From: Cricetomys ansorgei
Lineage: Eukaryota; Chordata; Mammalia; Rodentia; Nesomyidae
DNA length: 64,000 nucleotides
NCBI GenBank assembly: GCA_026225945.1
Contig: JAMJFZ010002594.1
Span: 2,294,001 to 2,358,000 of the forward strand
Reading direction: 5' to 3'
Within the stretch, counting starts at the first letter, position 1. The number at the start of each line of letters is the position of its first letter. Below are positions 37,545 through 48,199 of this stretch, in pieces. Under the pieces are notes generated by a model. The model had not been told where the DNA came from, searched no databases, and was given only the letters and a program-made list of their open reading frames with translations. The position numbers and the translations under genes were made by a program.

Positions 37545-38125
37545 TCCTTATTTCTGTGAAGACATCATAAGCCAGGCAGCTTAGAGAAGACTTATTAAAG
37601 GGGTTTGCAGTTTCAGAGAGTGAGTCCCTGACCATCATGGCTGGGAGCACGGCAGTGGGCAGCCATGGTGCTAGAGCAGTAGCTGGGAGCTTAGGCCCTA
37701 ACTGCGAGTAGGAGTCAGGGAGGGGAAAAGAGGGGAGATGAGAGAGGGAGGGGTAGAGGGAGGGGGAGGAGAGGAGAGGGAGAGAGAAGGGAAGGGGAGG
37801 GAGAGGGAAGGAGAGGGAGAGAAGGGAAGGGGAGGGAGAGGGAAGGAGAGGGGAGGGAGGAGAAGGGGAGGGACAGGGAGAGGGGAGGAAGAGGGAGAGA
37901 AGGGAAGGGGAGGGAGAGGGGAGAGAGAGGGAGAGGGAGAGGGAGAGGGCAGGAGCTAACTGGGAACAGTGTAGGGTTTAGAAACTCCAGAATCCCACCC
38001 CAGTGACACATCTCATCAAACAAGGCCACGCCTCCAAATCCTTCTCAAACAGCTTCACCAACTGTGGGCCAGCATTCAAACATAAGAGCCAATGGGGGCC
38101 ATTCTCGTGCAAACCCCACAGCAGG
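37545..38125 (+). repeat. Unclassified rodent interspersed repeat, split by polypurine tract
   Basis: Contains phrases such as GGCAGCTTAGAGAAGACTTA, CCATCATGGCTGGGAGCACG, CACATCTCATCAAACAAGGC and CCACGCCTCCAAATCCTTCT, resembling a dispersed rodent repeat also glimpsed near 7635-7925. Family name not assigned. Confidence 0.4.
37722..37952 (+). repeat. Polypurine (GGGAGA)n tract
   Basis: About 230 bases almost entirely purine on the plus strand, built of GGGAGAGGGAAGGAGA-like units. There are mirror-symmetric segments, so H-DNA (triplex) is possible. Confidence 0.93.
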
Positions 38126-38271
38126 TGAAATGGTACCGCGATGTAACGGTATTGCCTTTGCTGTATAATTTACCTAGAAACTTAACCTTTGAGGTCACCC
38201 ATGAACCCCCACCACCACCACCTTCTGGAAACATTGCACAGTGAGGTTATTGGCTGTTAGTCTTTTGTGTT

Positions 38272-38395
38272 GTGTTTCTGAGACAGGGCCTTACTACAAA
38301 GCCCAGGCTGGCCTAGAACTCCCATCTGCTTGCCTTAGCCCTTAAATGCTGGGATTACAGGCCTGTGTCCCCACACCAAGCCAAGCTGTTGGTTC
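38272..38395 (-). repeat. B1 SINE, diverged
   Basis: Plus strand TTTCTGAGACAGGGCCTTAC, AAGCCCAGGCTGGCCTAGAA, AATGCTGGGATTACAGGCCT. Confidence 0.8.
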
Positions 38396-40182
38396 TTAAC
38401 CTGTAAACATTTGCCATCTTAACAGGGACTACAAGTCACAGTCCAAAGTAGCCCTACCAGATCCCTCAACACGCATTCTGTTGGCTCACTGTGACCTTGA
38501 CTGAGACGGGTCCCCGTGCATGCCCCGCCCCTCCAAACACACAGGCACACTCCATCTGCAGAAGCAGTTGGGTTGGCCCAAAGGCTCCTGCGACAGGGTA
38601 ATGATGGGCTTTGCAGTCTAGAGTGGGCTGCAGTGGCTGCCCTCAGCAAGACAGGAGGGAGGAGAACCTCGCAACGGCTGAGCTGAAGGCAGGCAATTTA
38701 GATCCATTTAGTCCTGGTCTCAGCCTTTCCACAGTTCTCACCCCAGAGTCCCCCCTGCAGGGCCTGGACACCCTTTTCCTGGCAGAATTCACCTACAAAG
38801 GCCATTGGAGCTTTACAAAAATTGGGGTAATTTTCATTTTTTAAGAACCATCAAATTAAAAAAAAAAAAAGAAAAGAAAATGAAATGGCAGAAGGTTAGC
38901 AAGACCGTGTCTAGAATCTGGCCGCCGGACAAGCAAACACTCCTGATAAACACCGAGCCCTGTAATCGCACTGGCCACAGATAATTACAAGATCCGTAGA
39001 GAATATTAATTCGTAATGCTCTGCAGATGGCGCGGTCCGGGAATGGAGCACATACGGACGACAGCACGGAAACAGCGTTCTTTATGCAGAAGTGCCTCGG
39101 ACTAAAGGCTAAATTTGGGCGACTTTCTAAATGCGGAGCAGGACTCAAGCCCTGTTCCTTCTTAGACACTCAGCCCGGGTCCTCCAGGGAGCAGGTGTGG
39201 CTCCGCGTGCTGCCCGTGTTCGGCACCCACCCTAAGTGAATGTGCCCGCCTAAGTCATACTCATCGGTTTGGCCCCAGACCCTACAGGAGGGGGGTCTAG
39301 CTGCCGGAAGTAGGCAGTGGACGTTGGCCTTAAAGGATAGACTGGCCCTATGTTTTTGCCCCTGAGTCTCCATCACCCGTTTCCATGCCCACCATTTCCT
39401 CCATGCTATTCAGCCCTCATGGACGAAACCCTTTGACCCAGGAGCCCAGATAAGCCTTTCCTCCCCGTGTGGTTTCTGTCGGGCACTTCGGTCGCAGCTA
39501 TGCTACAGAACCTAGCCAATGAACACATATTGGGTTACTGTATTAAAATAAAAAATGGAAAAATAAAATGTTCTTCTACTCGTGGAGTGACGAGGGCTTA
39601 GACGACATCGGTTAGGACTCCAGGGAATGAAGGAGGGGGTTCTGAGCCAGGAAACAAGGGTCCCGGGTGTGGGAGGTGGGTTCTCGGCCATCAACAGAAG
39701 TGGGCGCTTAGGGGAAGGGCCAGGGGCTTCTGAGCAGGCCTCAGAGGTGGATCCTGGACAAAAATGAGGATTCTAGGCCACGACAGAGATGCATGCTGGG
39801 ATCGGAAGCAGTAGGTTCGAGGACAGACACAGATGGGCTGTGGGCTGGCATCCCACCCCACGCTCCCAGAACGCCCACACGCTGTTCCTCCGGGCCCACG
39901 CTTCCCTGGGTGCTCGCAGCACGGTGTCCCCGGCAGGGCTCAGCAGCCCCTTTCCCTCCGGTGAGCCGGGCAGTACCGGCCGCTGCTGGCTAGACTGGGC
40001 CTCCCTGTGGGCAGGCGCCAGGTCTGCAACAGCTCCGGCAGGCAGCGCCCAGGCGGGGCACCGAGCCGCGGATCTTCCAGGCTGTGCCATTTGCAATTTC
40101 ATCCCACGTGTCCGCGGGGCCTCAGGAGTGTGTGTGGGATCCATCACAGGCAAGAGGGGCGAGGGGAAGGACACCAAGGGGA

Positions 40183-40472
40183 GCAGACGCGGGAGGGAGG
40201 GCCACGGGGAGGGGACGCGGGACGGAGAACCACGCGGAGCGGATGGGGGAGGGAGGACCACGCGCGGAAGGGATGAGGGAGAGAGGATCACGAGGAGGGG
40301 ATGCGGGAGAGAGGACCACGCGGAGGGGATGCGGGAGAGAGGACCACGCGGAGGGGATGCGGGAGGGAGGACCACGCGGAGGGGATGCGGGAGGGAGGAC
40401 CACGCGGAGGGGATGCGGGAGGGAGGACCACGCGGAGGGGATGCGGGAGGGAGGACCACGCGGGACCCACGG
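40183..40472 (+). repeat. 28-bp CpG-containing minisatellite upstream of ASPHD2
   Basis: About ten tandem 28-base units. The core reads ATGCGGGAGGGAGGACCACG then CGGAGGGG. Right-hand units are nearly identical and left-hand ones degenerate (GAACCACGCGGAGCGG, GGATCACGAGGAGG). As 28 is not a multiple of 3, the reading frame shifts each unit, yet no stop occurs; the Gly/Arg-rich and Pro/Ser-rich frames are artefacts. It lies about 150-400 bases from the putative promoter. Confidence 0.95.
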
Positions 40473-40608
40473 CGACTGAAACACACAGACCCTGGACCTG
40501 ATGCGCGCACCACCGCTACCCCCGCGGACACGCGCCGTGCGAGCACACGCCGGGGGTCCCGCCCCTCCCCGCCGCCCCCTCCCCGCCACCAGGCGCGCGC
40601 GGCATTGT

Positions 40609-40620
40609 GGGAGTTGTGGT
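40609..40620 (-). promoter_or_regulatory. ZNF143/SBS-like promoter motif
   Basis: Plus-strand GGGAGTTGTGGT is the complement of ACCACAACTCCC, one base away from the ACTACAATTCCC-type motif common near CpG-island start sites. Motif match only. Confidence 0.5.
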
Positions 40621-40698
40621 CCTCGGGGCCGCGGAGAGCAGCGCGGGCGGCACCGGCTCGGCGGGGCTCGCGGCTGGGGCCGGGCGGCGGCTGCGGGC

Positions 40699-40713
40699 GC
40701 GGCAGGGGGCGGC
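40699..40713 (+). promoter_or_regulatory. CTCF-like motif in ASPHD2 exon 1 region
   Basis: GCGGCAGGGGGCGGC matches the CTCF core consensus at 13 of 15 positions. In such GC-rich sequence it may equally be an SP/KLF-type site. Confidence 0.3.
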
Positions 40714-40764
40714 CGCATCCCCGGGGCAGTGGCGTCTCCCGGGTCCCCGCAGCCGCCCGCTCAG

Positions 40765-43319
40765 GTAAGCGGCGTCTCCGGGGCTGCGGGGCTGCGGAGG
40801 ACGATGCTCGGGCGCCCGCGCCTGCATCCCGGGCCCAGGGCCCGCGGTCGCCTAGCACCGGCTGCGTGCTGAGTACCGCTCGGGCTGGATCGCGCCGCGC
40901 AGCATCTCCTCCTCCTCCTCCCTTCCCCACCTCCATCGCCTCTTCCTCTGGTCCCCATTCCTCCTCGGCCTCTCCCTCTCTGACCCACCTCCCTGTCCCA
41001 CGGATTGTCACACGCCCTAAACCTCCTTCCCACTTCTCCAGGTAGTCCGGCATCTCCACCTGCGTTAACGCATCTCTCTGACCTCTCTCCTGCTGCTCTC
41101 CAGGGCCTGTGGCACTGGCGGGAGACCGTGTGGAGGGAAGGTTCCTAGAGGGGAGGGCTTGTCTCGGGACAGCTCTCTGGCTCCCTGGTAGAGAGGACAG
41201 CGAGCATCACACAGCTGCCCCCATCCTCCCCTGTACTGTGTTGTGCCTTGGGGGGGCTCCTGGGGTTGCCTGACTCCTCCTCAGGGTGACACGGGCTCTT
41301 TTGCATCAGACAGCCTCCTGAGCTGGTCATCTGATCCGGGTTAAGTGGGTCAGGTGGAGACGGTCTCCCCAGGCATTCCTCATGTCAGAACTTATCTTTG
41401 ATTGGACTTGAATCTGGCCTTTATTTCCCAGAGCCCGCTGATCTTTGAGATCCGAGGTGCAGGGTTGCATGGTGCCATCCCTGATGGGAACAGATGTGTG
41501 AAGACAGCCAGAAGTGTCTGTCCTCCCTCTCACTACCAAGACCAGAGTGTGTTTCCTCCTCACAGATGAGCTCTGGGCTCTGTCCCTCCCTGGTGTAGCG
41601 GCAGCCAGCTGCCTGGGGCTGTAGGTGACTGGCAGGCCCCAGCTCCCTCTCTTAGTGCTGGATTTGATCTTGTGAAGAGGCTAGGGTCTCTCTTTGCCGA
41701 ATCTTTTACTGCTCAGCTGTGGGGACGTCTCCTGTCTGCTTTGTCCAGAATGAGGGCTGGTAGCCCGTGAGAGCTGCCGTAGCCACCTGCCTGGATTTTT
41801 GTGTCTGTGTTCGGATGTGAACACTTAGGTGAGAACTCAGTTTTGGCGGGTCAGGACCACCAGCTGGGTCCTGGCATCTGAAGCAACCTGGCTGCTGAGG
41901 GCAGTTTTAGAGTTGTAGTTGGGGAAGAAATGTGTTTCCTCCCAAAGACTGTTAACACCGGCTGAGAGTCTCACGCAGAATTTCGGGAACCCTGGGCTGT
42001 CTTGAAAAGAAAGTGCTAAAGAGACACCTTCCTGGGGCTTTTTCCATTTTCCTAAAGAGGAAACAGCCTGGCTGATGGTTGCACCCACAGAGGAGGGGCC
42101 GGTGAAGGAGCTTAACACCCGGGCTCTGCCTCTGAGAAGAAACTATGGCTTCGCATCTCCCCATCTCTGTACTTTTCCTAGAAGCATGAGAGTCCCCATG
42201 AATATTCAGTGTGTGTGTTTTTTACTTACTAAACACTACAGTCAAGCGATTCTTTATTCAGCCGACACCGGGATGATGCCAGTAGGTGGGGAAAGAGCAC
42301 AAAGCGTTTTCCTTGAGTCCAGGAGTGGACAGCACCCCGAATCGGGAGGTGGGAGCCTTGGGACACTCTCCATCTTTTCTTCGCCCGCTGATCACACATC
42401 AAAGGCTCACCATGGCATTATCCCCAGCCGATGGATGGAAACACTGAGGCTTAGGGGAAGTGTCCTGCCAAAGGCTGGTTCACGTCTGCTCTAGCCCGTG
42501 TCTAGCGTGGCTGTCTGATTTCTCTGCCTGGCTGGCCCAGGCAGCAGGACCACACTCTTGCTGTTGTTCTCTCTCTCCCCAAGGGGGAGAACACTGGGGA
42601 AGGGGGGACTAGCGGGGTGCTCCCAGCTGTTAAGGAGACCGTAGACCTGGCTGTTTGCACCACCTTGGGAAGGGAGAGGTGGACAGTGTTTCAGAGAAAC
42701 TGGGGGCACTCTGAGTTCTAGGGACTTGGCACAGTTGGGCTTACAGCATGTTGTACAGGGATCTGGGCTCCCCCGCCCCAAACAGGATGGCTGGCAAAGC
42801 AATGGCACTGCTGTCAGAGGTGGGAAACTGAGTCAGGGACCTGGAAGGCTTTTGCTTTCCCTTTCATAGCCCTGTGGGTGAGGCCACTGGGTCACCTCGC
42901 AGCTGAGCCGCAGAAAGGCCCCCACATCTGCCACAGGCGTTGCTCCAGGGCACCCAGAGCCTTTTCCATGAGATACTAGTCTGACTTGAGAAGAGGAGGG
43001 AGACCATGCTGCTTTGACAGCCCTCTGCTGTCCTGATGAAGCATTTCCCCCACCTGAGACTGCTGCTGTTTGGAACTTTTCAAGTTCAAAACTCTCAAGT
43101 TGTTTTCTGGTTTCCACCCCAGGTTTGGACATGAAACCCTTTCGCAGTGACTGACGGCATTTGCTAACAGCACACAAGGCAGCGCCCTCCACCCTCCCAC
43201 GGTGACAGTCACTGGTGGGCCGCCGGCAGGTTCGTCCATGGCGCCCTCGGCAAGACCCAAAGGACAGTGGCAGCCACGCCTCCCACCTCCCGCTCACCTG
43301 CGCGCTGTGGGTGCCACAG
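40765..43319 (+). other. ASPHD2: ASPHD2 intron 1
   Basis: From the donor at 40765 to a likely acceptor, GTGCCACAG, ending at 43319. It has no clear SINE and mostly unique-looking sequence. The exact 3' end is uncertain because exon 2 begins in the 5'UTR and other AGs lie upstream. Confidence 0.55.
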
Positions 43320-43379
43320 CGACCCCCAGAGGACTGATCGTCTGAGCCAGCGTTCTCTCCAAGTACCGAGTCCCTCAAG

Positions 43380-44187
43380 ATGTGGTTGGAGTGGCTGGCG
43401 GCCTGGAGCTGGTCTCTGGATGGCCTGAGGGACTGCATAGCCACCGGTATCCAGTCCGTGCGGGACTGCGACGGCACAGCCGTCGTCACCGTGGCCTGCC
43501 TGCTGGTCCTGTTTGTGTGGTACTGTTACCACGTGGGCCGGGAGCAGCCTCGACCCCACGTGTCTGTCAACTCCCTCCTGCAGGGCGTGGATGCCAATGG
43601 GCTCCAGAACGGGTCCACGTACTGCCAGTCGCCGGAGTGCGTGCGCTGCATGCACCATGACGGCCTCAACCAGAAGCTCTACCACAACCTGCAGGAATAC
43701 GCCAAGCGGTACTCGTGGTCCGGCATGGGCCGCATCCACAAGGGCATCCGGGAGCAGGGCCGCTACCTCAGCAGCCAGCCCTCTATCCAGAAGCCCGAGG
43801 TCTTCTTCCTGCCGGACCTCCCCACTACGCCCTACTTCTCCCGGGATGCCCAGAAGCACGACGTGGAGCTGCTGGAGCGGAACTTCCAGGCCATCCTCTG
43901 CGAGTTCGAGACGCTGTACAGGGGCTTCTCTAACTGCAGCCTCCCCCAAGGGTGGAAAGTGAACAGCACCCCCAGCGGGGAGTGGTTCACCTTTGACTTT
44001 GTCAACCAGGGCGTTTGCGTCCCCAGGAACTGCAGGAAGTGCCCACGGACGTACCGCTTGCTCGGCAGCCTCCGGACCTGTATTGGAAACAATGTTTTCG
44101 GGAACGCCTGCATCTCGGTGCTGAGTCCTGGGACTGTGATCACAGAGCACTACGGACCTACCAATGTCCGCATCCGGTGCCACCTAG
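43380..44187 (+). CDS. ASPHD2: ASPHD2 first coding exon (start codon to residue 269)
   Basis: Aspartate beta-hydroxylase domain-containing protein 2, a predicted membrane-bound 2-oxoglutarate/Fe(II) dioxygenase whose substrate is unknown. The ATG at 43380 (A at -3) is the first after an in-frame TGA at 43335-43337, so this start gives a 343-residue protein. A single transmembrane span is visible at about residues 33-50 ([18 protein letters not shown]), suggesting a type II membrane protein with the catalytic domain outside the cytosol. Cys-rich motifs ([18 protein letters not shown]) and the N-glycosylation sequon NCS are seen. The first predicted iron-binding His is H257 in TEHYGPTN. Donor CTAG|GTAGGT, after one base of codon 270. 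The four antisense frames here are shadows. Confidence 0.96.
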
Positions 44188-44265
44188 GTAGGTGGAGGGG
44201 GCGGAGCCCTAGGTACGAGGAGGGGGCGGAGCCAGCCCCAGGTACGTGGAGGGGGCGGAGCCCCA
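44185..44265 (+). repeat. Three tandem 26-30-bp units at the ASPHD2 donor
   Basis: TAGGTAGGTGGAGGGGGCGG, TAGGTACGAGGAGGGGGCGG and CAGGTACGTGGAGGGGGCGG follow each other; the first contains the authentic donor (GT at 44188). The other two keep AGGTA at 44213 and 44239. Confidence 0.85.
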
Positions 44266-46045
44266 GCATGACATCCATGGAGGCCTTAAACTTTTGCCTC
44301 TTGGGTGCTTTGATCAAATACCAATGGCGTTCAGCTGGGTGCAATGGTACACAGCTGCAGTCCAAACACTCACGACGCTGAAGCAGGAGGGTCGAAGCTT
44401 GAAGGGCTAGCCTGCGCTAGATGTGTGTATTTGCACGAGTGGCACGTTTGTGCCCAGGACAGAGTCAACCTGGAGTCTTGTTTCTCAGGGGCTGTCTCCC
44501 TTAGTTTTACAGGGTGTCTCTGGGGCCTGGGGCTCACTGGTTAAGCTGGCTGGTCTCAGGCCCCAGGGGGAGCTATCTCCCTCTCTGACTGCAAGTCCCT
44601 AGCCAGTTCAGACCCTCATGGTGCACCACAAGGGCTTCAGGAAGCAGAGCCATCTCTCAGCCCCAGAAACAGTCCTTCCTCGGTGGTCTATAAACAACTG
44701 CGCCAGCAGAATCTAAAACTCCTTTGTTTTGATTCTCTCAAGCTTTCCTCCATTCTCCTGTGGTGCTGGAAAGGGAACCCAGGCACGTGTGCGTGCTCTC
44801 TGCCACCGGGCCACACACCAACCCAAGCCTGTTATCTGGCAGGGAAAGCTGTCCGAAGGCACTTTGGAGGGGACAGTGGTGACAGAACCCTCTGTCTTCC
44901 CTGTCTGTTGTGTGAGCTGGCCGTGTGTGGCTGCGGTCAGCGCAACAGCTGACCTTAAGTTCTCACTCGGCTCAAGTTTGGGGATCCAGGCACGGCTGGT
45001 GGCCGCTGTGCTCTGTGGTGGCTGACGAGACCCACGGCGGTTCTGTGGTGCCCGGAGGGCTGTGAGAGATGCTTAAACTTTGCGTCATCACAGACAAGCG
45101 TGTCTGGTATTCTGGTCACTTTATTCCGAGTTCTAGGAATCTCGTGCTCTGCTTGTGTGGCGTGCGAACCGAGTCTCACGCTAGGCTGCCTTCGTGTCTA
45201 GCCCAGCCGCGATGCGAGCTGACTGTGCTGCGTCGGGCAAGTGGCTTCCCCGCTCTGAGCTTCCGCTTCCTTATTAGAAAGTGAGGCCAGAGATCCCTCA
45301 GCAGCCGTCCTGCCTCAGGGATCCGATCGGATGGGGTGTGGCTCAGAGTGGGCACCAGAGCTGGGTGCAGAGTGAGGAGCACGGAGGCAGACTTCACAAC
45401 TATGTGGTGAATGGTGGCGGAAGCTGGTGCCTGAGGTCCAAGTGGTTGGTGAACGCGCCAGAGCCGAGCTAAGGCGGCAGCCGTAACAGGTGATGAAGCT
45501 GGCTGGCTTCGGAAGATGGGGGACGCGGAGGATGCGTGTCCTGTGATGGGGTTCGCCTGTGTGCTCTCCAGGGAGCCTGTGCCAGCAGCTCTGCTCCCTC
45601 TGCTCTCTGGGTGAGGATTCTGGACTAGGTGTGGTTTCGGCTGAAGCTGTCAGTGCTGAGAAGTGGGCTGGGTGGGGGGGGTGGGGGGGGTTGGCTGGCA
45701 GGTGCAGCAGAGCAGAAGCTCGAACCCAGAGTCTGGACCCATGGGCAGCTGTGGGGCTGGGCAGGGTCTGAGTGTCCCTGGACCTCATTGCTTCTCTGCA
45801 AAACGGATGCATGGGGCCGGTGCCATGGAGAAGTTCGGGGACACAGCTCTCTAAGTGGCCATTTGGCACCGTGCCTGGCACAGTCAGCCTCTCCTGAGAG
45901 TGGCAGAGGCTCTCATGACTACACAATGCTCTGTAAGGCACAGCCTCTGCCCTAGGAAATGGGGAACCTCGTGGACTCTGGAGCCCTGCAGATCTGGACT
46001 TGGGCCCTCACTCACCCTCCACTGTTAGGCCCCGGAAGCCAAGCT

Positions 46046-46057
46046 TCCTCTTCTCTG

Positions 46058-46100
<43 letters not shown>
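46046..46100 (+). repeat. (GT)n microsatellite
   Basis: GTGTGT run of about 20 units ending at a CGACTC boundary. Confidence 0.96.
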
Positions 46101-46103
<3 letters not shown>

Positions 46104-46369
46104 CTCGGCCTCCAGGGCTGTTTGAGGAGCAGAAGTAGTTTGTGCATGTGAAGTTCTTGGCAGGCAGAGGCCATTACTACTACCAGGTAGGCTTTGATCC
46201 ACGCGGTGGCTTTGGTTAATAAACCTCTGGCGAGGGTCCATCCAGGGAGCTAGGTTGCAAACAGCCGGAAGGCCGAGGTAGGACTGACGAGGTGGGGGCA
46301 GGCAGCAGACGTGGGCCAGAGGCTGTTGGCAACGGGAGTGCAGCGTCTCTTTTGAAAGGTCCTGCTTTG

Positions 46370-46462
46370 TGGGAGCTTTTGATTTACACGGTGCTGGGAT
46401 GAGCCCGAGTCTCAGGCATGCTGGGCAAGGGCCAAACCACTGAACTGCATCCTCAGCCACTG
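46370..46462 (-). repeat. ID/B4-type SINE fragment
   Basis: Plus strand CGGTGCTGGGATGAGCCCGA, TCAGGCATGCTGGGCAAGGG, CCAAACCACTGAACTGCATC, the tRNA-derived ID region read backwards. Confidence 0.7.
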
Positions 46463-46984
46463 TGCTGTTCAAAAGCTCTGGAATGCAGAGCAGGGGAAGG
46501 CCGTGGGCTGACGCGGGAGGGGCGCGGGTGTGTGGAGGGGGCAGGCTGGAAGAAGCACATCCAGGCTCCGATGTGCACGTACCTGTGTGTGGTGGGTGCC
46601 TGCACGTGTGTGGAGTGTGCACACCGTGTCATCTCCATCATCCCCTCCTCCGGCCAGCTAGAAACTTGTAGGAAATAATGGGCTCTTGACGTCCCTGGGT
46701 GTAGCAGGAAATTGTCCTTTGAAGAGGTCCTGCTGTGGGGTGGCTGTGCTCTGTGGATGAAGCCAGTTTGAACTCAGCATCCGTAGATTCCCATGGACCT
46801 CGGGATCCTGGGAACCTTGAGCTGTTGATGTAAGAAAAATAGTCTAGGCTCAAGGCCAGAGGAAACCCGAAAGATGGGGGGGGGCAGTTAAGGACCTAGG
46901 CAGCAGCCACCACTGCCTCACCAGCACCCCCCCCCCCCGTCCCTGGGAAGACTGACCTATCTCTTGGGCTGTGAGGACCATTCT

Positions 46985-47110
46985 GTAGGCTGGGTGGGTA
47001 GAGGCATTTGCCCTAGGAGCCTGATGAGCTGAGTTTGAGCCCTAGAACCGCCTCCTGTTAGGTCCTCTGATTCTCACACACATGTGGTGTCGGGCACACC
47101 CCACACAATT
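46985..47110 (+). repeat. B3 SINE
   Basis: GGCTGGGTGGGTAGAGGCAT, GAGCTGAGTTTGAGCCCTAG, AACCGCCTCCTGTTAGGTCC, TCACACACATGTGGTGTCGG. Confidence 0.75.
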
Positions 47111-47149
47111 GATAAAAGGTTAAAAACTAAAGAAGAACAGAAACAGCTC

Positions 47150-47246
47150 AGTGCCTGTTTGCGGGAGGCCGGGGTAGGAGAACTGAGAGTTCAAGGCCAG
47201 CCTGGGCAACACAGAGGACCCTTTCTGAACAAACAAACAACCCAGA
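47150..47246 (+). repeat. B1-like SINE fragment
   Basis: GTTTGCGGGAGGCCGGGGTA, GAGAGTTCAAGGCCAGCCTG, GGCAACACAGAGGACCC and an ACAAACAAAC tail. Confidence 0.7.
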
Positions 47247-47578
47247 GATGCACTTCTCGCAGTTCTGAGGCTCGAGGTCCCAGGTGGAGCTCCTTGAGGC
47301 CGGGGCTGCTCTGGTTGGTAGGTGGGTATGGCGCCCTCTTGCTGCGACCTCTTGTGGTGGAAAGGTCCGTTTTGTAAGTATCCAGTTCGTGACCTAATCC
47401 TCAACACCATCATCATCTGGGGTAGTCTCAGTCTCCGAGTTGTGGGTCACAGACAGCCCGCAGTGTGGACTCGGTGGCGGGGTTGTGTGTGTTGGGGGAG
47501 TACCTGGAGCTTCCGAGCGCTCCCCGGAGCGGCCTCCGGCCCTGGCCACCTTCACTCTGTCCTGTGTTTCCTCCCAAG

Positions 47579-47692
47579 GTCTGAAGACCCCCAGTGGCTG
47601 CGAGCTGGTGGTGGGGGGTGAGCCGCAGTGCTGGGCAGAGGGCCGCTGCCTGCTCTTCGACGACTCGTTCCTGCACACCTCGTTCCATGAAG
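47579..47692 (+). CDS. ASPHD2: ASPHD2 second coding exon (residues 270-308)
   Basis: A 114-base exon between CTCCCAAG| and |GTGGGC. It starts with two bases completing Gly270 and ends with one base of Gly308. It encodes the core of the aspartyl/asparaginyl beta-hydroxylase domain: [38 protein letters not shown]302 in DDSFLH aligns with the second iron-binding His of ASPH (DDSFEH). Fully in frame with both neighbours and very like mammalian ASPHD2. Confidence 0.97.
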
Positions 47693-48089
47693 GTGGGCGT
47701 CGCCTCTCCCCGAGCTCGCTGCTTGCTGCGTGGTTATTAGACTCTTTAAAGAGAGTTTTTAGGGTGTGGGTGAAACTGGCCCCCACGTCACCTCCCCTCG
47801 TTTAGTCTCCCCACACGGGAAGCTGGCATTTCAGACGACCAGCCAACCTCAACTGTCATGGCCTAGAGGGCTCTGTCACGGTCAGGTTCATTCTCGGCGT
47901 CAGACTGTCTGTGGGGCAGGGCAACAGGATCCCCACCCTGTCTGCCCTGGAAGTCCCGTGGCCCTGCACCCCACCCCTTTTCCCTTTCATCCACCTTGCC
48001 CCCCCCCGGGGGGGCCTGGGAGGCGTCTCTCCCATGCCTGCTGGCCCTGCAGCTCAGGTCACATGACCCTCTCACACTCCTCCTCCCAG
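47693..48089 (+). other. ASPHD2: ASPHD2 intron 3
   Basis: 397-base GT-AG intron (GTGGGC to TCCTCCCAG). It contains a C8/G7 run near 48001-48016. No repeat or coding seen. Confidence 0.85.
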
Positions 48090-48199
48090 GTTCCGCTGAG
48101 GACGGCCCGAGGGTGGTCTTCATGGTGGACCTCTGGCACCCCAACGTCGCGGCTGCTGAGAGACAGGCCCTGGATTTCATCTTTGCTCCAGGACGTTGA
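48090..48199 (+). CDS. ASPHD2: ASPHD2 last coding exon (residues 308-343)
   Basis: Begins after CCTCCCAG| with two bases completing Gly308 and ends at TGA 48197-48199. Encodes [36 protein letters not shown]315 in GPRVVF corresponds to the 2-oxoglutarate-binding Arg of ASPH (FRLIF), followed by the conserved VDLWHP. With the two earlier exons this gives 1032 coding bases, 343 residues and all three predicted catalytic residues (H257, H302, R315), so the gene is intact. Confidence 0.97.

Larger units (their letters stand above)
37119..40180. other. Intergenic spacer upstream of ASPHD2
   Basis: Contains a polypurine tract inside an interspersed-repeat-like block (about 37545-38125), a B1 and an A-rich run near 38858-38880. 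GC and CpG content rise toward 39.9 kb. No gene seen; the 418- and 428-residue frames starting near 39780 overlap each other on opposite strands and run through the minisatellite and CpG island. Confidence 0.6.
40500..40764 (+). promoter_or_regulatory. ASPHD2: ASPHD2 CpG-island promoter and non-coding exon 1 (3' end at 40764)
   Basis: Very GC- and CpG-rich stretch with no TATA box, ending in a good splice donor, CTCAG|GTAAGC after 40764. The exon start cannot be read; initiation probably lies near 40600-40650, close to the ZNF143-like motif. The assignment to ASPHD2 is inferred from strand, distance (2.6 kb to the start codon) and the lack of another gene between. Confidence 0.6.
44188..47578 (+). 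other. ASPHD2: ASPHD2 intron 2
   Basis: 3.4-kb GT-AG intron. It starts with three copies of a GGTACGTGGAGGGGGCGGAG-like unit (44188-44262) directly after the donor, so additional AGGTA(C/G)G donor-like sites follow the true one. It contains a B4/ID fragment, GT repeat, B3, B1 and a C-run near 46928. No coding seen. Confidence 0.8.

Noticed and set aside
39773..41059. Overlapping 418- and 428-residue frames on opposite strands
   Set aside because: They exist because the CpG island and 28-bp minisatellite are GC-rich and lack stops; low-complexity Arg/Gly and Pro/Ser content and no domain.
42833..44183. Minus-strand frames of 218 and 324 residues
   Set aside because: Antisense shadows of the ASPHD2 coding exon and its flank; no recognisable family.
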